This document shows positions 5,230-5,460 of a DNA stretch of 5,460 nt, piece after piece. Positions within the stretch are counted from its first letter, which is position 1; the number at the start of each line of letters is the position of its first letter. The notes under the pieces were generated by a model that ran no database searches, was not told the origin of the DNA, and saw nothing but the letters and a program-made list of their open reading frames with translations. Where the stretch lies: contig JAKFXW010000006.1 in NCBI GenBank assembly GCA_021731185.1, positions 1 to 5,460 of the forward strand, in the 5' to 3' direction. Origin of the DNA: Gallionellaceae bacterium (GTDB lineage: Bacteria > Pseudomonadota > Gammaproteobacteria > Burkholderiales > Gallionellaceae). Position numbers and translations under genes: made by a program.

Positions 5230-5460
5230 ATGCGTCTTACTACCAAGGGTCGTTTTGCCGTCACCGCGATGATTGATCTGGCCATGCGTGAAGGGTCGAG
5301 CGATTCTGCCACGCCCAGCCCAGTCACTTTAGCAAGTATCAGTGAGCGGCAGAGCATTTCTCTGGCGTACCTTGAGCAATTGTTCGGCAAGTTGCGTAAG
5401 CAAGGCATAGTTCTGGCGGTGCGCGGGCCGGGTGGGGGCTATTCCCTAGCGCGACCCGGC
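5230..5460 (+). CDS. iscR: Fe-S cluster regulator IscR, N-terminal 77 codons (cut by window edge)
   Basis: IscR is an Rrf2-family repressor that senses Fe-S cluster supply and controls cluster-assembly genes. The visible part is the winged-helix DNA-binding domain: MRLTTKGRFAVTAMIDLA, then the helix-turn-helix (SISERQSISLAYLEQLFGKL) and the wing (VRGPGGGYSLARPG). E49 aligns with E. coli E43, the residue involved in choosing between type 1 and type 2 sites. About six extra residues, rich in Ser and Pro, follow the first helix at about 22-31 compared with E. coli. The three cluster-binding cysteines would lie beyond the window. The start is fixed by the conserved MRLT, with a GGGGGG run four bases upstream. 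The iscS-iscU-hscBA-fdx genes usually follow; they are not visible here. Identity is firm, though a paralogous Rrf2 regulator cannot be fully excluded without the cysteines. Confidence 0.93.
   Translation, partial: MRLTTKGRFAVTAMIDLAMREGSSDSATPSPVTLASISERQSISLAYLEQLFGKLRKQGIVLAVRGPGGGYSLARPG

Overview
The window looks like ordinary chromosome from a betaproteobacterium, probably of the Nitrosomonadales (Gallionella-like). That placement is an inference from the protein sequences and from the trmJ-cysE-iscR gene order next to suhB. I could not test it by a search. I see no transposase, phage gene, CRISPR array, tRNA or rRNA.

Left part (1-2274, minus strand): a two-gene operon reads leftward. 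The first gene (673-2160) encodes a secreted TPR protein that ends in an outer-membrane beta-barrel and resembles the Slam/DUF560 family. The second (1-663, cut by the window edge) encodes an exported FecR-domain protein. They are 9 bp apart, and the second gene's Shine-Dalgarno overlaps the first gene's stop codon. This pair is the least characterised part of the window. Next comes suhB (2275-3078, minus), an inositol-monophosphatase family gene with its own good sigma70-type promoter.

Middle (3079-3370): a divergent intergenic region between suhB and trmJ. It holds an 80-bp palindromic element made of two perfect hairpins inside an outer stem. The element carries one G-quadruplex motif on each strand. 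It is flanked on both sides by short heptameric repeats in opposite orientation.

Right part (3371-5460, plus strand): trmJ (tRNA 2'-O-methyltransferase), cysE (serine O-acetyltransferase) and the first 77 codons of iscR (Fe-S cluster regulator). A 130-bp imperfect inverted repeat, probably a MITE-like element, lies between trmJ and cysE. It supplies the last bases before the cysE start and creates a false upstream start codon. The cysE stop codon lies inside a near-consensus IscR type 1 operator that overlaps a TTGACT-17-TAGAAT promoter. This suggests iscR is autoregulated. The roughly 170-nt leader that follows begins with four imperfect repeats of an AGTTAT unit.

CysE makes O-acetylserine for cysteine synthesis, and cysteine is the sulfur donor for the Fe-S cluster assembly that IscR controls, so that adjacency makes functional sense. 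The core genes are familiar. The unusual material is in the intergenic DNA and in the FecR/TPR-barrel pair.
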